A stretch of 64,000 bases of DNA from the NCBI RefSeq assembly GCF_031755915.1, contig NC_083387.1, positions 13,041,001 through 13,105,000 on the forward strand, given 5' to 3'. Made by a program: the position numbers and the translations under genes. A model generated the notes under the pieces. It searched no databases and was not told where the DNA came from. It saw only the letters and a program-made list of their open reading frames with translations. The DNA comes from Ziziphus jujuba. Lineage: Eukaryota; Streptophyta; Magnoliopsida; Rosales; Rhamnaceae. This document shows positions 24,082 to 37,682 of this stretch, piece after piece (position 1 is the stretch's first letter; each line of letters opens with the position of its first letter).

Positions 24082-27000
24082 AAAACAAAAAAACAAAGAA
24101 AGATATGCGAATATGTCCAAAGGAAAAAACAAGAAGAGATTAGTAGAAAAAGGAAAGAAAGAAACAACAATATGTCAAAGGAGAAAGAACAAGCGATTGT
24201 TGAAAAACAAAGAGAAAGACATGGTTAAAGACTTTCTATTAGTAATATTAATAAAGGCAGTGATGTAACTAAAAAGAAAAAGGAAAAATGTGGTAATAAT
24301 AATGATGTCAATGATTATAGCAAAAATCGTATTACATATTTAGGATCTTCATCTAATCAAATAGATATTGGAAATATGGAATGCACTCCTTTTGGTATTA
24401 TAGTTAGTCTGAATAAATTAATATTAGAAATGATGAAAATATTAGTGAAAATAAAGAAAGTGAGACTAATTATGTATCTCAAAAAAAAAAAAAGGAAAAA
24501 TGAAGCAAATTATATTGAAAATATAGTTGATAAAGTTGATGTATTAAAAAAAACCTACATTTTGCAAATATGATAATGTGAATAAAATGTAATATGAGCC
24601 TAAAGGATTTTTTTGTGGCAATGGTGAAATTTTGTTGGTCCATAGTAAAATGCCGAATGAATTGCATATCTTTATACTGATGACAATGAACAAGGAAAGG
24701 AATTTAGAACATACATACATATATACAATAATACATTTGCTTTTATATTTTTTGGTGTTAAGTATGATAAGAATCTTTGTAAGAGAAATAAAGGAATTTA
24801 TACATTTCGAGTTCAAGGTCAAATGTATCATTATATTCATGAATTAATACCTCAATATGTTAAACAACCATATTACTTACAACTTTATTTTTATGATATT
24901 GAGCATGAATTACAAAATTGTCTTTGTTGTGTTGATTCAATGAATATATAGATATTTTACGAAAGTTAATCAAAATATTAGAAGTGAATCCTTATGTTAA
25001 GTTTTTTTTTTTTTTTTTTTTTTGGGTCTTAAAGATATAGAAAATAAAAATAAAAATAACTTTTCATTCAAATAAAGTCGGATACAAGTCTAGATCAAAG
25101 AGTTTATAATGCTCCTCTTGCATATCAAGTGGTTGCCATATAGATTGAAAATGGAACTAATGTTGGAAATGGATGTTGTGAAATTATTATTAATAATCAT
25201 TCAAGATGTAGTCATAAAGTTGAATATTATTTTAATTGTTATGATGCTTTGCAATATCCTTTAATGTTTTCTTATGGAAACATCGGTTGGCATCAAAGGA
25301 TGCAAAAAATAGATAAAAATAAAAGACAATCTTAGTGTGAAGGACAATTTGTCACTGATCCAACCAAAATGTCTTCTGTTGCATAAATGCTTGATAAAGA
25401 AGCTGAAGGTCAGTGGTTATTTTGTTGTATGTGTTAAATATTTTGTATTCTTGTTTTATATGAATGTTTTATTGATATGTGGTTTTGTTATATTTGTATT
25501 TCTTTTTGTTTTAGTGATGGGTATGAGGAAAAACAGAGATATGGTTTCATACCATGAGTATTATTGCTACAAGTTGCAAATTAAAGAAGTAAGTGATTCA
25601 ATGATTTTATAAACAGATTGTCTTTTGTAGCGGTATGTTATAGATATGTATATGTATGTTAAATTAAAAACTTCCAGGCTTGACTATTTTCAAAGCAAAT
25701 AGTTTGAGATTTGTTTTGAATTGTATCAAGGAATAATGGATAGTGTAAGTATTGGAGAAAAAAAGAGGTATTAATGATGGACATAGAACAATACTTCTTG
25801 CTTCTTTTATAGGAAATCCTAGAGATATGCATAGGAGATATATAGATGCGATGACATTAGTTCTAAGTATATGGAAAGCCAGAAATTTTTATTACTATGA
25901 CATGGAATCCAAATTGGATTGAAATTAAGCAAGAATTAGGACAAAATAAGGAAGTCCAAAATAGACAAAATTAGATTGTGCATGTTTCTAGAGTTAAATT
26001 GCAAGCTTTGAAACAAAGAGTTATTTGAAAAAGAAATATTTGGCCCTATTGTTGCTTTTTATGTATATTATTGAATTTCAAAAAAAGGTTTAGCGCATGT
26101 GCACATATTGATTATTTTGGAATCTCATGCAAAATTAGTTTCGCCTGATATTTTTGATAAAGTTATTTTTGCTGAAATTCCTAATAAAAACGCGATCTAC
26201 ATTTACATATTGTTGTAATTAAACATATGATGCATGGACCTTGTGATACTTTGAATCCTAAGAATGTTTGTATGAAAAAAAAATGATTAATGTAAAAATC
26301 AATATCCCAAGTCTTTTATGTTGAATACTATTTTGGGCAAATATTATCTAATGTATAGGAGAAGAGATAGTGATGTTTATGCTGTTGTTAGAAATTGTGT
26401 GCTTGACAATCATTGGGTTGTTCCTTAAATCTATATTTGCTTGCAAAATTTGATTGTTATTTAAATGTTGAAATATGTTTTACGATTAAAGTAGTCAAAT
26501 ATCTTTATAAATATGTGAACAAAGATCATGATAAAATTGCAATAAATATTTGTATAAATGATGATGTTAAAGATATTGATGAAATAAAAAATTTCTAATG
26601 TGCTAGATGGATATCACCACTGGAAGCAATGTGGAGAATTTATAGTTTTTTGTTAAATGAAATGTATCCACATGCTATGAAATTACAACTGCATCTTAAA
26701 AATAAACAAAATGTAATTTTTAAAGATTATGATATTTTACAATCTATAGTGAATAATAGTTTTTTTTTAGTAAAACAATTCTTATAGAGTTTTTGGCTAT
26801 GAATAAAATAAATCAAGAAAGTAGACAACTTTTGTATAGAGAAATGCCAACAAATTATGTTTGGGAATGAGAATTAAAATTATGGACAAATGAAAGAAAC
26901 AATGTGCTGTGGTTGGTAGATTTGTCATAGTTAGTACTTTAGATGGGGAAAGATATTATTTGAGATATTGCTAAATCATATTAGAGGACCTACTTCTCCT

Positions 27001-27470
27001 TTAAATTTGAAATTTCTAAATAGTGTTCAATGTTGTTCTTATCGTAATGCTGCATTGTTGTATGGATTATTAGATATAAATAGTGACGTTGAAAAATGTT
27101 TAGAGGAAGCATCTTTATATGAAATGCCTTATATATTATGTATATTATTTACTACTATATTGGTGTGTTGCAATCTTGCCAATCCTAAGAGTTTGTAGAA
27201 TAAATTTGAGAAAGCATTTTATGAAGATTATAGAAATTTTGTTTATACAGATGATTATATAAAATGTAAAGTTTTATAGCATATTAGTTCAGTGGTTGAA
27301 TCAATGGGAAAAAATTGTCTGATTATGATATGGTTAATTTTGATTGTTGTATAGATGATATACATGATGAAATAGAGAAATTAATGAGGAAATTTCAATT
27401 ATTGTAAATAATGAGGATATTTTAGCTGCTAATTCATCAAATGGTAAAAAAAAAAAAATGTGCATATGAT
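23803..27470 (+). pseudogene. Helitron RepHel pseudogene, N-terminal and Rep part
   Basis: Starts MEKSKKMEETIDDLL at 23803 with a Lys/Glu-rich lead including RKERYANMSNKK, as in plant Helitron proteins. Later frames carry the Helitron-like N domain: YNCYDALQYPLMFSYG-like residues at about 25220-25280, SYHEYYCYKLQI near 25550, ELYQGIMDSVSIGE near 25720, and IGNPRDMHRRYIDAM near 25815-25850. YIIEFQKK lies near 26070, just before where the HUH nuclease motif belongs. Stops, frameshifts and an A-run of 39 bases (24042-24080) break the frame throughout, so no functional Rep can be made. Confidence 0.75.
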
Positions 27471-27479
27471 CAGATATTC

Positions 27480-28955
27480 AATAGAGTTTTCAGTTCAAGC
27501 TCGGATTTTTTTTATTTTATTTTATTTTTTTTATAAATGGTCCATGAGGTAGTGGGAAAACATATTTGTAAAAATCTATTTTGGTTGCTATTCCATCAAA
27601 GGGTTTAATTGCAATTGCTACATCTTCTTGAAGAGTTACTGCTTCTATTTTACTTGATGGTATAATAGCACATTTTAGATTTAAGATTCCACTTATTGTA
27701 AAAAATACAAGTGCTTGTAACATCAGTAAACAATTAGAACTGGCTCAACTGTTAAGGGATGCAAAATTGATAATTTGGGATGAAGCTCCTATGATGATGA
27801 AAAAGTACATAGAATCATTGGATAAAATGTTGCAGAATATAAACAATTGTGATATTCTGTTTGGTGGTAAAGTTGTTGTTTTTTGTGGTGATTTTCGACA
27901 GATGTTATCTGTTGTTCCAAAAGAAAATAGGCAAGAAATTATAAATTCAAGTTTGGCCAAGTCATATTTGTGGAAGCATTTAATCAAGATAAAATTAAAA
28001 AAGAATATGCGAGCTTGATAAGCAAATAGGCAAGAAGTTATAAATTCAAGTTTGGCCAAGTTTTATTTGTGGAAGCATTTAATCAAGATAAAATTAAGAA
28101 AGAATATGTGAGCTCGATAAGATCCATTGTTTTGTCAATTATTATTGCGAATGGAGGATAGACTTGAGGAGTGTATTGTGAATGATTATATACAGTTGCC
28201 ATTGACAATGGTAATATTTAATATGGATGATAAAGTTGGATTAAATGTTTTGATTTATTATAGTTTTCTTATATTAGAAATGTATGATCAAAATATAGAT
28301 TTGATGACAAATCATGCAATTTTGACACCGAGGAATGACTATGTAAATGATATAAATAATGTTTTGACATATCGATTTGTTGGTGATGTTGTGAAATTTT
28401 ATTTTTTAATGAATTTGTAAATAAAGATGAAAATGATGTTCATGAGGATTTTTTAAATTCTTTGAATCCAAATGGATCCTTCCACATGAATTAAAATTAA
28501 AAGTGAATTGTCCAGTTATATTATTAAGAAATATTAATTCGTTAGAGGGACTTTGCAATGAAACATTGTTGATATGTCATAGATTTGACCGTAATGTTAT
28601 AGATGTTTAAATAAATATTAGAGAATATAAAGGAAAGAGAGTTTTTCTACCTAGAATACCATTTGTTCCAATAGAAAATGTCAAAGATGTTTTTCAGTTT
28701 ATAAGAAAACAATTTCCTATTAAATTGTGCTTTGCTATGACAATCAAAAAAGCGTAAAAACAAATGTTGAATTATGTCGGTGTTTATTTGAGAGAAACTG
28801 TATTTTCACATGAACAGTTACATATAGCTTTATGTAGAGTTAAAACTGGTGATTGTGTAAAATTTCTTAATTGTGAAGATTTGGTTAATATCGGAGATCA
28901 TAGATTGACAAAAAATATTGTTTTTCAAGCAATATTATCCTTGGTGAATTCTTAG
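27480..28955 (+). pseudogene. Helitron RepHel pseudogene, Pif1-type helicase part
   Basis: Superfamily 1 helicase motifs appear in order. A Walker A-like GSGKTY occurs at about 27550, with a stop just before it. Motif II WDEAPM follows at about 27778, GDFRQ at about 27890, and a TPRNDYVNDIN stretch near 28328. Then come VILLRNINSLEGLCNET near 28520, a long gap with stops, and the C-terminal HIALCRVKTGD near 28820, ending with a stop at 28955. This is the helicase half of the Helitron transposase, used for rolling-circle unwinding. Several stops and the 99-base internal duplication make it non-functional. Confidence 0.8.
27932..28122 (+). repeat. 99-bp tandem duplication in the helicase remnant
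   Basis: The segment beginning CAAGAAATTATAAATTC at 27932 recurs at 28031 as CAAGAAGTTATAAATTC, with a period of 99 bases and only a few substitutions. The unit is 33 codons long, so the duplication alone would keep frame; a stop (TGA at 28016) lies at the end of the first copy. Confidence 0.85.
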
Positions 28956-31174
28956 AGATTATTTTGATTTGATTGTGTTTTAATCCACAAGTTCAATGGC
29001 TTTCATTAATTGGCTGGTACATTATTATGTGAGATTTGTTTGCTTTTATTATTTTTATTCTATGTTTTTAATGAATTGTCTATCATTGACAACATTTCGT
29101 GTTTGATTTTTTTGCAATGTAATCAAATCAAATGGATATGGGAAAAAAAAAATAGCCATGTAAATATTGGATAAGAATATTAGAATTAAAAGGTAAGGAA
29201 TTCACCTTTTGTTTTTAATTAGTTGTTAGACTGCATATTTTAAATTTAAATGGTGTATTTTTTTTCTATCATTTGTTATATAATTGTTGTGATTGTTAAG
29301 TTATTTTGTATCACTTTATCTTAGATGAAATGTATTTTGTGATGATGATGATGATGTGCATTAAAAGTGCAGTATATTTCTATTACGTTATCTGTGTTCT
29401 TGATTGGGTATATTATTTATTGTGTATAACAATTAGTAAAACCTTTAATTTCAATGTTTAGTGATGGAGATAAGATTGGTAAACAATGCCTATATGTCTA
29501 ACAATGCTTTCTTTGTTATCAGAAAGGGGTTGTGGTTTTGATTTTGCTACTTTCTGATGTATTTTGGTAATGATCTAGTTTATATTTCTTTTAAAATTTT
29601 GTAGACAAACATTAATTTATATCAAGAAGTTATTTGGAAAAGCTTAATTAGGTCTAACCAAATAAAAGTAAAAAAATTGCATTAGAATTGTTTACATTAG
29701 TTAGTAATTTTTGCTACATAATTATTAATCAATCATTGGGAAAGGGAGAAAAAGTTCTGCCATGTTTCACAAAGTAGCTTCAAAATTAATTGAATTTTAA
29801 TGACACAGCATTATTAGATATACATAATTTTATGAGTTTGTGGAGTAAAAAAGAATATTGATTTTGTTGTAATATTGGTATCTATAATTGTATTTTGTAG
29901 CTTGAAAGTAAATTTTATGAGCTTTAATTTTGTAAACATTTACCATTTAAAATGTTTTAGTATATTAAATTTAGTTTCATCATATCTTTTTTCAATTTTT
30001 TATTCTATGGTTTTTGCGCATGGTCATTCTTGGAGATATGTTTTATGCTATCATATGTAAAAATATTTAGATCTTTTTATAAATTTTAAGACTTTGGGAA
30101 AAAAAAAAACTATAAATTAGCCTATTTTAAAGTTAATTAAAAAATAAATTGTGATATAGTTATGTTGAGTCTATGGTCCTTTATGAAAGATCATTAGAAA
30201 AAGCTAAGGCATGTAAAGCCAAAAAATAGTAAAAAGCAGTAATGCCTTAAATTCTAAAATTAAAGTTCTACTTGAGATAAAATAGGCCACTTGATTATTC
30301 ACAATTTATTTTTACAAATTAACATTAAAATGGGCTAATTGTTACAGTTTTAACTAAAGATTTAAAAATTCTACATGATATTTATATTTTTATTTATGGA
30401 TGTAATATCATATGATGTATTCTAACAATATTACAACGAAGATTTGGAGTTGATTTATTTCATAAAAATTAGGTGGACTAAGAAGTTTGTATATATATAA
30501 TTTTGTTGCTGTTATCATGTAAAAAATAGGTGGATTAAGAAGTTTATAAAAGGTTTTATAAAAGTTGAATATGTTTTGTGTATTTAGTCTGCTTTGTTTA
30601 CACATATGCTTCTTGTTTTTATATATATGTATTTATATATAAATAATAAAATAAAAAATACAAAATAAAAAAAGTTAATTATGTTTTTAATAATTCAAAT
30701 AATATAATAAATAATAAATAATAAAATATTTGAGAAAATTGAATCCGATCGTTAGAAACATTATATTATATAATAAATGTATAATTTGAAAATCTATTGA
30801 TGAATTAAAATATATTTTTTTATAATTTATTAGGTGCTAAATGTTAAAGTTTTAACTAATTTAAGTTTAAAAATTAGATTTTATATAAGAAAATTTTGGG
30901 TTACACCAAATTATCAATTTTATTATTATGATTGTATAATTTTTTGGAAATTTGATATTATTAATTTATGCATTTGTTTTAATAGTTTTTGCAAATTTGT
31001 TTTATACTGACAAATTAAATTAAAAATTTATTGCTTGTTAAAATTACAAAGTATTGCTTTTTTTTTTTTTTAATATAACATATTTGAACAAAAACAATTA
31101 ATGTAAATAGATTTTTTTTAAAAAAATTAAAATTCATACAAAAATAATAATTAAACGCACATGGCAAAAACTAG

Positions 31175-34100
31175 TATACGACCACACTCGTGTCTTCAAA
31201 TGCTTGTGGCAGCTGGTTTGAAGTGGAGAACAAGAAGAAAATAACAAATAAAAAAATTCACTATCCTCATTTTGTGCTTACTCTCTGGTGAGTTTGAGCT
31301 TCAATACATGGCTTTTGTTGTTTGATAATCACTAATATTCCTTGATTTTTCAAAAGTACTTCCTGTATGTTGATCTTATTGTTTAGTTTATACGGTTACT
31401 TTCCATAATTAATTAATATATCATCAAATTTCCAATTTTGGGTTTGTGGGTGGTTCTTTAATGGAATGGTTGAAGTTAAATTAAAACATAAACAGAATGC
31501 AGATTGGAAACAAATAGCATATATATTGTATGCTGTAATTTGTTGCACAAGGTACCGTGAATGGGGAGGGAAGAAAACGAAGAGGTGATTTTTCTCTCTT
31601 GTATATGAATGTCCAAAGGTAGTGATCGTGTATTGACTCAAAAAACTAGCTATGGAGTTCGGATCAACTTATGTTTAGTAGAGACGAAAATTTGTTTGGT
31701 AGAGTAAAAATTTGAGGGAAAGAAAGGGAGGAAGAAAGGAAACGAAAAGTGGGAGATGCTATATATATGAATGCTATAATTGATTTCATACGCAAACTTT
31801 GGAAGCAATATCTTTGTGAATGAAAAACGAGGTGTTAGGTTGCAAATATATTTTAAAATTATTGCTTAACATTATTAATTGAATCCCTTAATGTCATTAC
31901 AATCATAACGCCTACTATATGTTTTAAATTTTCTAGTTTTTGAAAATTGTTTTCAAAAAGTGTTAAGTTGTTTTAAAGTTGATGTCAATTTATTTGTTTT
32001 TGAAAATCTAAGTTCCTAGTTAGGTGTGTTGTTATTCTTTAAGTTAGTTGTTTGTTCACTTTAATGGTTTTGTTGTTTTTAAGTTGAATAAATGGTGGTT
32101 TACTTGAGGACAAGTAAATATTTAAATTTGGGATGTGATTAGTGAGCATTTTATTCACTAAGGTAGCCTATTTAAGCTTAATTATTTTTATTATTTATCA
32201 AATTATTGGTTTTTTTCTTATGTTTTGTTCTCTTTTTGTATGAAAAGCTTTAATCATGATTTTTGAAGAATATTTGCTAAATATTGAATTTTTTGAGTTT
32301 TTTGGAGAAATTTCTTGAAAGTTCAATTAGAAGCGTGAAAATAAAACCTTATGGATGCTAGCTTAGTGTAACCACTTGTATTGAGAAGGTGTACAGGCCA
32401 TAGATAAGTCTCTAAAAAGGGAATTTTCAGCAAGCATCGCATGCCTATTCACTCCATTTGGTGCTCACGCTATCTTTGGTTGAAGAAAGAAGAAGTAAAT
32501 GGTGTGTCCACTCATTTTAGTGTGTTCCCATGCCAATTCAAGTAATTCTATATGTGAGGAATCTGATGTGAGCTTAAATGTAGACTTTTGAAGGTCAATG
32601 TTAAGTTATTAATTAGTCATGTAATTTATTTTGAAAATAGCCTTATGATAAAGATCAAAAGGTAGAAATTAAAACTAAGATAAAAGATTAGAGATTCTCT
32701 TGAGAAATGACTATATATTTATCTAAAAAGGCAAAACTAAAAAACGATAAAGGTAGTAATAATTAGGAGACACTATAATATAGAGTAAGAAATGTTTTAA
32801 TAGAGAAAAAAGCTATAGGGTTTAGAGATTTTGAAGAGCCCATAACTTTGGATTTGCTTGGAGGAATCACTACTCATTGAGAATCTGTTAATTTCTTCAT
32901 CTCTTCTCTAAATTTTTTTATATTTTGTAATAAAATTTATGTGTTTTGTTGAGACAATATTTAAATCTATGGAATTCTATTTTGTTTTGATTTCTACTAT
33001 CTTTGTTTCTATTACAAGTTAGATATTTTACTTAGGACTATGATGGATTTTGGATTCTGTTTGTAATAGATTGGTTTGGTGTATTAATGGTAAAATTTCT
33101 ATCCAATTATTTGTAATTTCCTTGGGTTAATCCATGAACATACCTAATTAGATTAGAAAATTGATTGGGTGTTGTCTAAATTGAAAAATTAGTATTTGGG
33201 TAAGCTTATTTGGTAGATTGAGAAAAGGAAATATAAACTAAGAGCTATTGTGAGCTTGAGAAAGCCCATTTCGGCTTTAAGCAATTTTAATCTTAGCTTT
33301 GATTGAGTTTTTCATCATCAATTTGGCTTGGTAATTAGAAAATGAATTAATTATATGATTAATTGGTAGTAGAACTAGAAAGAAGTCACAATTTGTATAA
33401 ATTTTCTCTGTATTTTACTTACCTTGAGAAATGGAATGAATAAATTTAAAAATCCTTTGTTGAGAAGGAATTAACCATTAATAACCAAATGAAGAAATCA
33501 TTTGTTAGTCTAAGTGAAATCATAGGCCTAGAGTTTTTATTCATAAATTTCAATAACAATTTATGTAGTGTTGGTTTTGTTTTGCATAATTTCTAGTTGA
33601 TAATTTAGTTCATAGTTTAATTTGAATTGTCTCATATAATTAGTTTTCTAGATAAAGTGAAATGGTGAAAATATTTAGTATTTGGTTAAATAGAAATTAT
33701 TTTTCAAATGAACAAAATTATTTTTCAAATGACCAATCCTCCTAAAAATGATCTCTTATTTATTTGCTTTATTATTTAAATGATTTTTGCACTTATGGAA
33801 ATCAAAGCAATTAAGTTTTTGACTTAATTGGTGAAATTTGAGTTGTGGTGATTATTAATCATTTATTACTTGTTAAAAAAAGTCAATAAGTCATTAAGAG
33901 AAACACTTTAAAAAAAAAGGTCAATAAATTAAGCTTGGAACATTTTGGATAAAAAAGAAGAAGAAAAACTTGACCCTTATATCTAAATTTTAAATAAATA
34001 AATAATATCTAAAGTCTCAATATTTAAATTTAAATTAAGGAGCTCTATTTAGCAGTTATGTCTACCAAGGCATAAGACAAAAAAGCAAAAATACCCTTAG

Positions 34101-34273
34101 TAGCCAAGCAGTCCCTCCTAAATATTTGTGGCTACTTTTTTAATGACTCTTTTAATGGTCTCATTCCTAAAGCTTTATTGATTTTGCAAATACTGATGCT
34201 TTAAGATTAGGCTTGCTTTTCTACCTTTGTTCCAAAGGTTCTTTAGCTTAATGCAATGAACTTCACTGGACCA

Positions 34274-34304
<31 letters not shown>

Positions 34305-34376
34305 TCAAATTCATTTGTTACCCCAATTATTATTATTATTATATATATAGCAGTTCAACATCATTTCCTATATAAT
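31175..34376. other. AT-rich stretch between Helitron and copia element
   Basis: No gene is seen. Part of it (about 32100 onward) may be gypsy LTR sequence. A 20-base phrase containing ATTATTTTTCAAATGA occurs twice in tandem at 33696-33740. A TA run lies at 34280-34302. Confidence 0.5.
32095..33400 (+). mobile_element. possible Ty3/gypsy 3' end and LTR
   Basis: ACTTGAGGACAAGTAAATAT at 32101-32120, followed by AATTTGGGATG and TGATTAGTGAGC, resembles the polypurine-tract region and LTR start seen in plant Tat/Ogre-type gypsy elements. The downstream sequence reads like an LTR with a transcribed leader. No second LTR copy or coding part lies next to it, and the end is not visible. Confidence 0.35.
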
Positions 34377-34765
34377 TGGTATTTTGTTCTGGTTCTCTGA
34401 CCATTCTCGAGAAGAAATATAAGAAGAAAATAAAAAGTAACTTTTATTACTCTCTGAAAATAGAATACAAAAACAAAAACTTCTCTTTTGGATTCTCACT
34501 TGGAATCTCTCTCTCTTGGAGTTTTACTCAATACTCTCAGCACTCCTCTCTTAGGATGAACGATATTGAGATGGATGGGATACAATGAGAACTAGAGCCT
34601 ATTTATAAGCTCAAAAGGTTGGCTGCAGTCTTAGTTTTTCAACCAGCTCTGACATTCAACACCAACTCTCTGAATTGCCCACAATTGTTGAGCTAGTTTT
34701 ATGTTGGTAATTGAAGCAACTGTTATCAACAATGGTGAGGTTTGGCAATGTAGCTAGACTTCACA
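34377..34765 (-). repeat. 3' LTR of the copia element
   Basis: On the sense (minus) strand the LTR starts TGTGAAGTCTAGC at 34765, just after the purine tract GGTTGGAGGGGGAGAA (34783-34768). I end it at AATACCA (34377), which gives a TG...CA LTR of about 389 bases. The inner boundary is firm; the outer one is a best guess because no second LTR exists here for comparison. Confidence 0.6.
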
Positions 34766-34799
34766 ATTCTCCCCCTCCAACCACATTTAAAACTGATGG

Positions 34800-37682
34800 T
34801 CATCTACCATCCATTCCAGCTATGTTTCTACACAGCTTCAGCTTTTCTTGAGCAACAAATTTTGTTAACATATTTGCTGGATTCTTCTCTCTATGGATCT
34901 TCATTAGTTTCAACAATGGTTGTTCTATTACTTCATGTGTTCCATGATAACAAATGTCAATGTGCTTTGTACAGGAATGATATATTAAGTTTTTACTCAA
35001 ATCTATAGAACTTTAATTGTCACAATGTATCTTATAGTCTTTTTGATTGATGTCCAGTTCTGTAAGAAAGTGCTTTAACCACAACATTTCCTTATATGCT
35101 TCTGCTGCGGCAATGTATTCTGCTTTTTTAGTGGATAAAACAATACACTTTTACAATCTTGAATGCCATGACACAGTTCCCCTGCAAAAGTGTAGATATA
35201 ACCTGAAGTAGACTTTATATTATTAAGGTATCCGCCCATATCTGCATCTATATAACCTTCTAAGATTGGATCGCCTCCTTCATAGCACAAATATAGATTT
35301 GATGTATCTTTAAGATACCTGAGAATCCACTTGACTGCTTTCCAGTGATTCTTTCCAGGATGTGAAAGAAATCTGCTTATAACACCCACTGTATAAGTAA
35401 TGTCTAGTCTGGTACACACCTTTACATACATCAGACTCTCAACTGCTGAAGAATATGGTACTGACGCCATCTCCTCTATCTCTTCATTGGATGAGGGGCA
35501 TAATTTCATACTCAACTTGAAATGATTTGCAAGTGAAATGTTGACCGGTTTGGCTTTATCCATGTTAAATCTCTTTATCACTCATTCAACATACTTTTCC
35601 TGAGATAGCTATAACCTTCTATTCTTCATGTCTCGAATTATTTGCATTCGCAAAATTTATTAAATTGATCCTAATTCGTTCATATCAAAGGACTTAGACA
35701 ATTCTTTCTTTAGTTGATTAATTTTCATTCCATATTGTCCAACGATTAACATGTCGTCTACATATAGTAAAAGTGCAATAAAATTTCCATCTAGAAATTT
35801 TTGAATATAAACACATTGGTCTGCTGCAGTCCTTTGATAACCTTAACTCACCATAAACGAGTCAAACTTCTTGTAACATTGTCTTGGTGTTTACTTAAAG
35901 CCATATATTTTTTTCTTCAGCTGGCAAACAAGGTTTTCTTTCCCTGAAACCTCAAATCCTTCTGGCTACTCCATATAGATTTCTTCATGTAAATTACCAT
36001 GAAAAAATGTTTTTTCACATCCATTTGTTCAAGCTCTAGGTTTAGACTTGCTATTGAATAAAAATGACTCGAATTAAAGTCATTTTTACCATTGGTGAGA
36101 AAATCTCATCAAAGTCAATTCCTTTCTTATGAAGAAATCCTTTTACCACAAGCCAGGCTATGTTTCACCACCTTTCCACTACCATCTTTCTTGAGCTTGA
36201 ACACCAAATTATTTTTTAATGCATTCTTTACTGTTGGAAGCTTAACTAACTCATAAGTATGATTTTTCTGTAAATATTCCATCTTATCTTGCATTGCTAG
36301 CAGCTTCTTTTCTTTGTCTCAATGAGAAACAGCTTTCTAGAAACTCTTTGGCTTCCTTTATTCAGTAAGCAGAATATACTCAGATTCTAGAAATCTTTTT
36401 GATGAAATCCAACCTCGCTCAGATCTTTGAATTTGTAAACTGCTAGTTTCAGGTGTATCATCATCTGACCGTTGTGATGGCCTTGCAGCTTCTTAAGAGG
36501 ATTGAGTCTCCCCTTGCTTGACATCCTATTCTTCCTCCTGGTCTGCTTTTCGTATATCTTTATGCACCTCATTAATCTCTGTGGCTATTTGTGTGGTATT
36601 GGTTTAGGAACAAAACCTTCGACACTAGAACTACAATTAGGAGACATTGTGGGCTTTTTAATGTCCTTCTTTGTCTAGTTTTCATGGAACACTATGTCCC
36701 TGCTTCTAATAACCTTCTTTGTTTTTGGGTCCCATAACTTGTATCTAAATTCTTCATCTCCATATCTTATAAACATGCATGGAGTAGATCTTGCATCGAG
36801 CTTCTGTCTTAGTTCCTTGGAAAGATGTACATAAGCTAAATAACCAAACACTCTTAAGTGACAGTAGGAATGAATTTAACTTGACTACACTTTCTTTGAA
36901 ATATTAAAATTCAATGATATTGATGGTGATCTATTGGTCAAATAGCAAGTAGTACGAACAACCTCCCCCCAAAATGGCTTTTGTAGCTTAGCCATACTGA
37001 TCGTGCCTTTGATCTTTTCCATAATTGTCTGGTTCATCCTCTAGGCTACTCCATTATGTTGTAGGATGCGAGGACCATCTTCTCATGTCAAATGCCATAT
37101 CTTCTATAGTGGACATCGAACTCTTTGGAAGTATACTCCCCTTTATTATCTAAGTGGAGATATTTCAGCTTTTTTCGTGTTTCACACTTTATCATGGCAT
37201 GAAACAATTTTGAAGTAATCTAATATTTGGTGCTTTGTCTTCAAGAAATATATCCATACCTTCCAAAAAGTATCATCAATAAAGATCTGAAAATATCTTT
37301 TGTCACCTAGTGATTCCATCTCCATGGGACCACAAACATCAAAGTGCACCAGACTGAGTAACTTTGATCTCCTCAATGCAGAGGAACTAAAAGAGACCCT
37401 ATATTGCTTTCCAAATAAATAGTAACTATAAGGATCTAACAAAACATCTTTGCAAATAGGTATAAGCGTTTTCCTTGCCAACGTAAACTATCATTTTTCA
37501 CTTATGTGGCCATAGATTTTGAGACACCTCACTTTCTACAATATCAAGGCTGTCTACACATATCTTCATAATCTTGTACAACGTTCCATAAATATGTCCT
37601 CAGGCGACAACTATGGCATCTATTGTCATTTTTCATGCGTCATTGCTGAAATGGTTGTCATAGCCTTGCTTGTCAAAGACTG
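34800..37682 (-). pseudogene. copia pol, integrase to RNase H
   Basis: From high to low coordinates: the GAG-pre-integrase to integrase core with VHFDVCGPMEM (about 37350); integrase remnants to about 36650; reverse transcriptase with a YVDDM-like site near 35750; the connection region with YSSAVESLMYVKVCTRLDITY and HWKAVKWILRYLK (about 35320-35470); and RNase H with the C-terminal TKHIDICYH and NPANMLTKFV (about 34830-34960). Numerous stops and frameshifts. The longest open piece is 168 codons (35075-35581). Confidence 0.85.

Larger units (their letters stand above)
21722..31174 (+). mobile_element. decayed Helitron with proposed ends
   Basis: The proposed 5' end is A|TCTATCTACTATATATATG at 21721/21722, resembling the TC-plus-CTATATA starts of plant Helitrons. 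The proposed 3' end is CTAG at 31171-31174, preceded by CACATGGCAAAAA and followed by T, matching the CTRR rule and insertion between A and T. Inside is the broken RepHel gene (23803-28955). Without terminal inverted repeats or a target duplication, boundaries rest on these short motifs. The whole would be about 9.45 kb. The 2 kb before RepHel and the 2.2 kb after it are AT-rich and hold no recognised captured gene. Confidence 0.6.
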
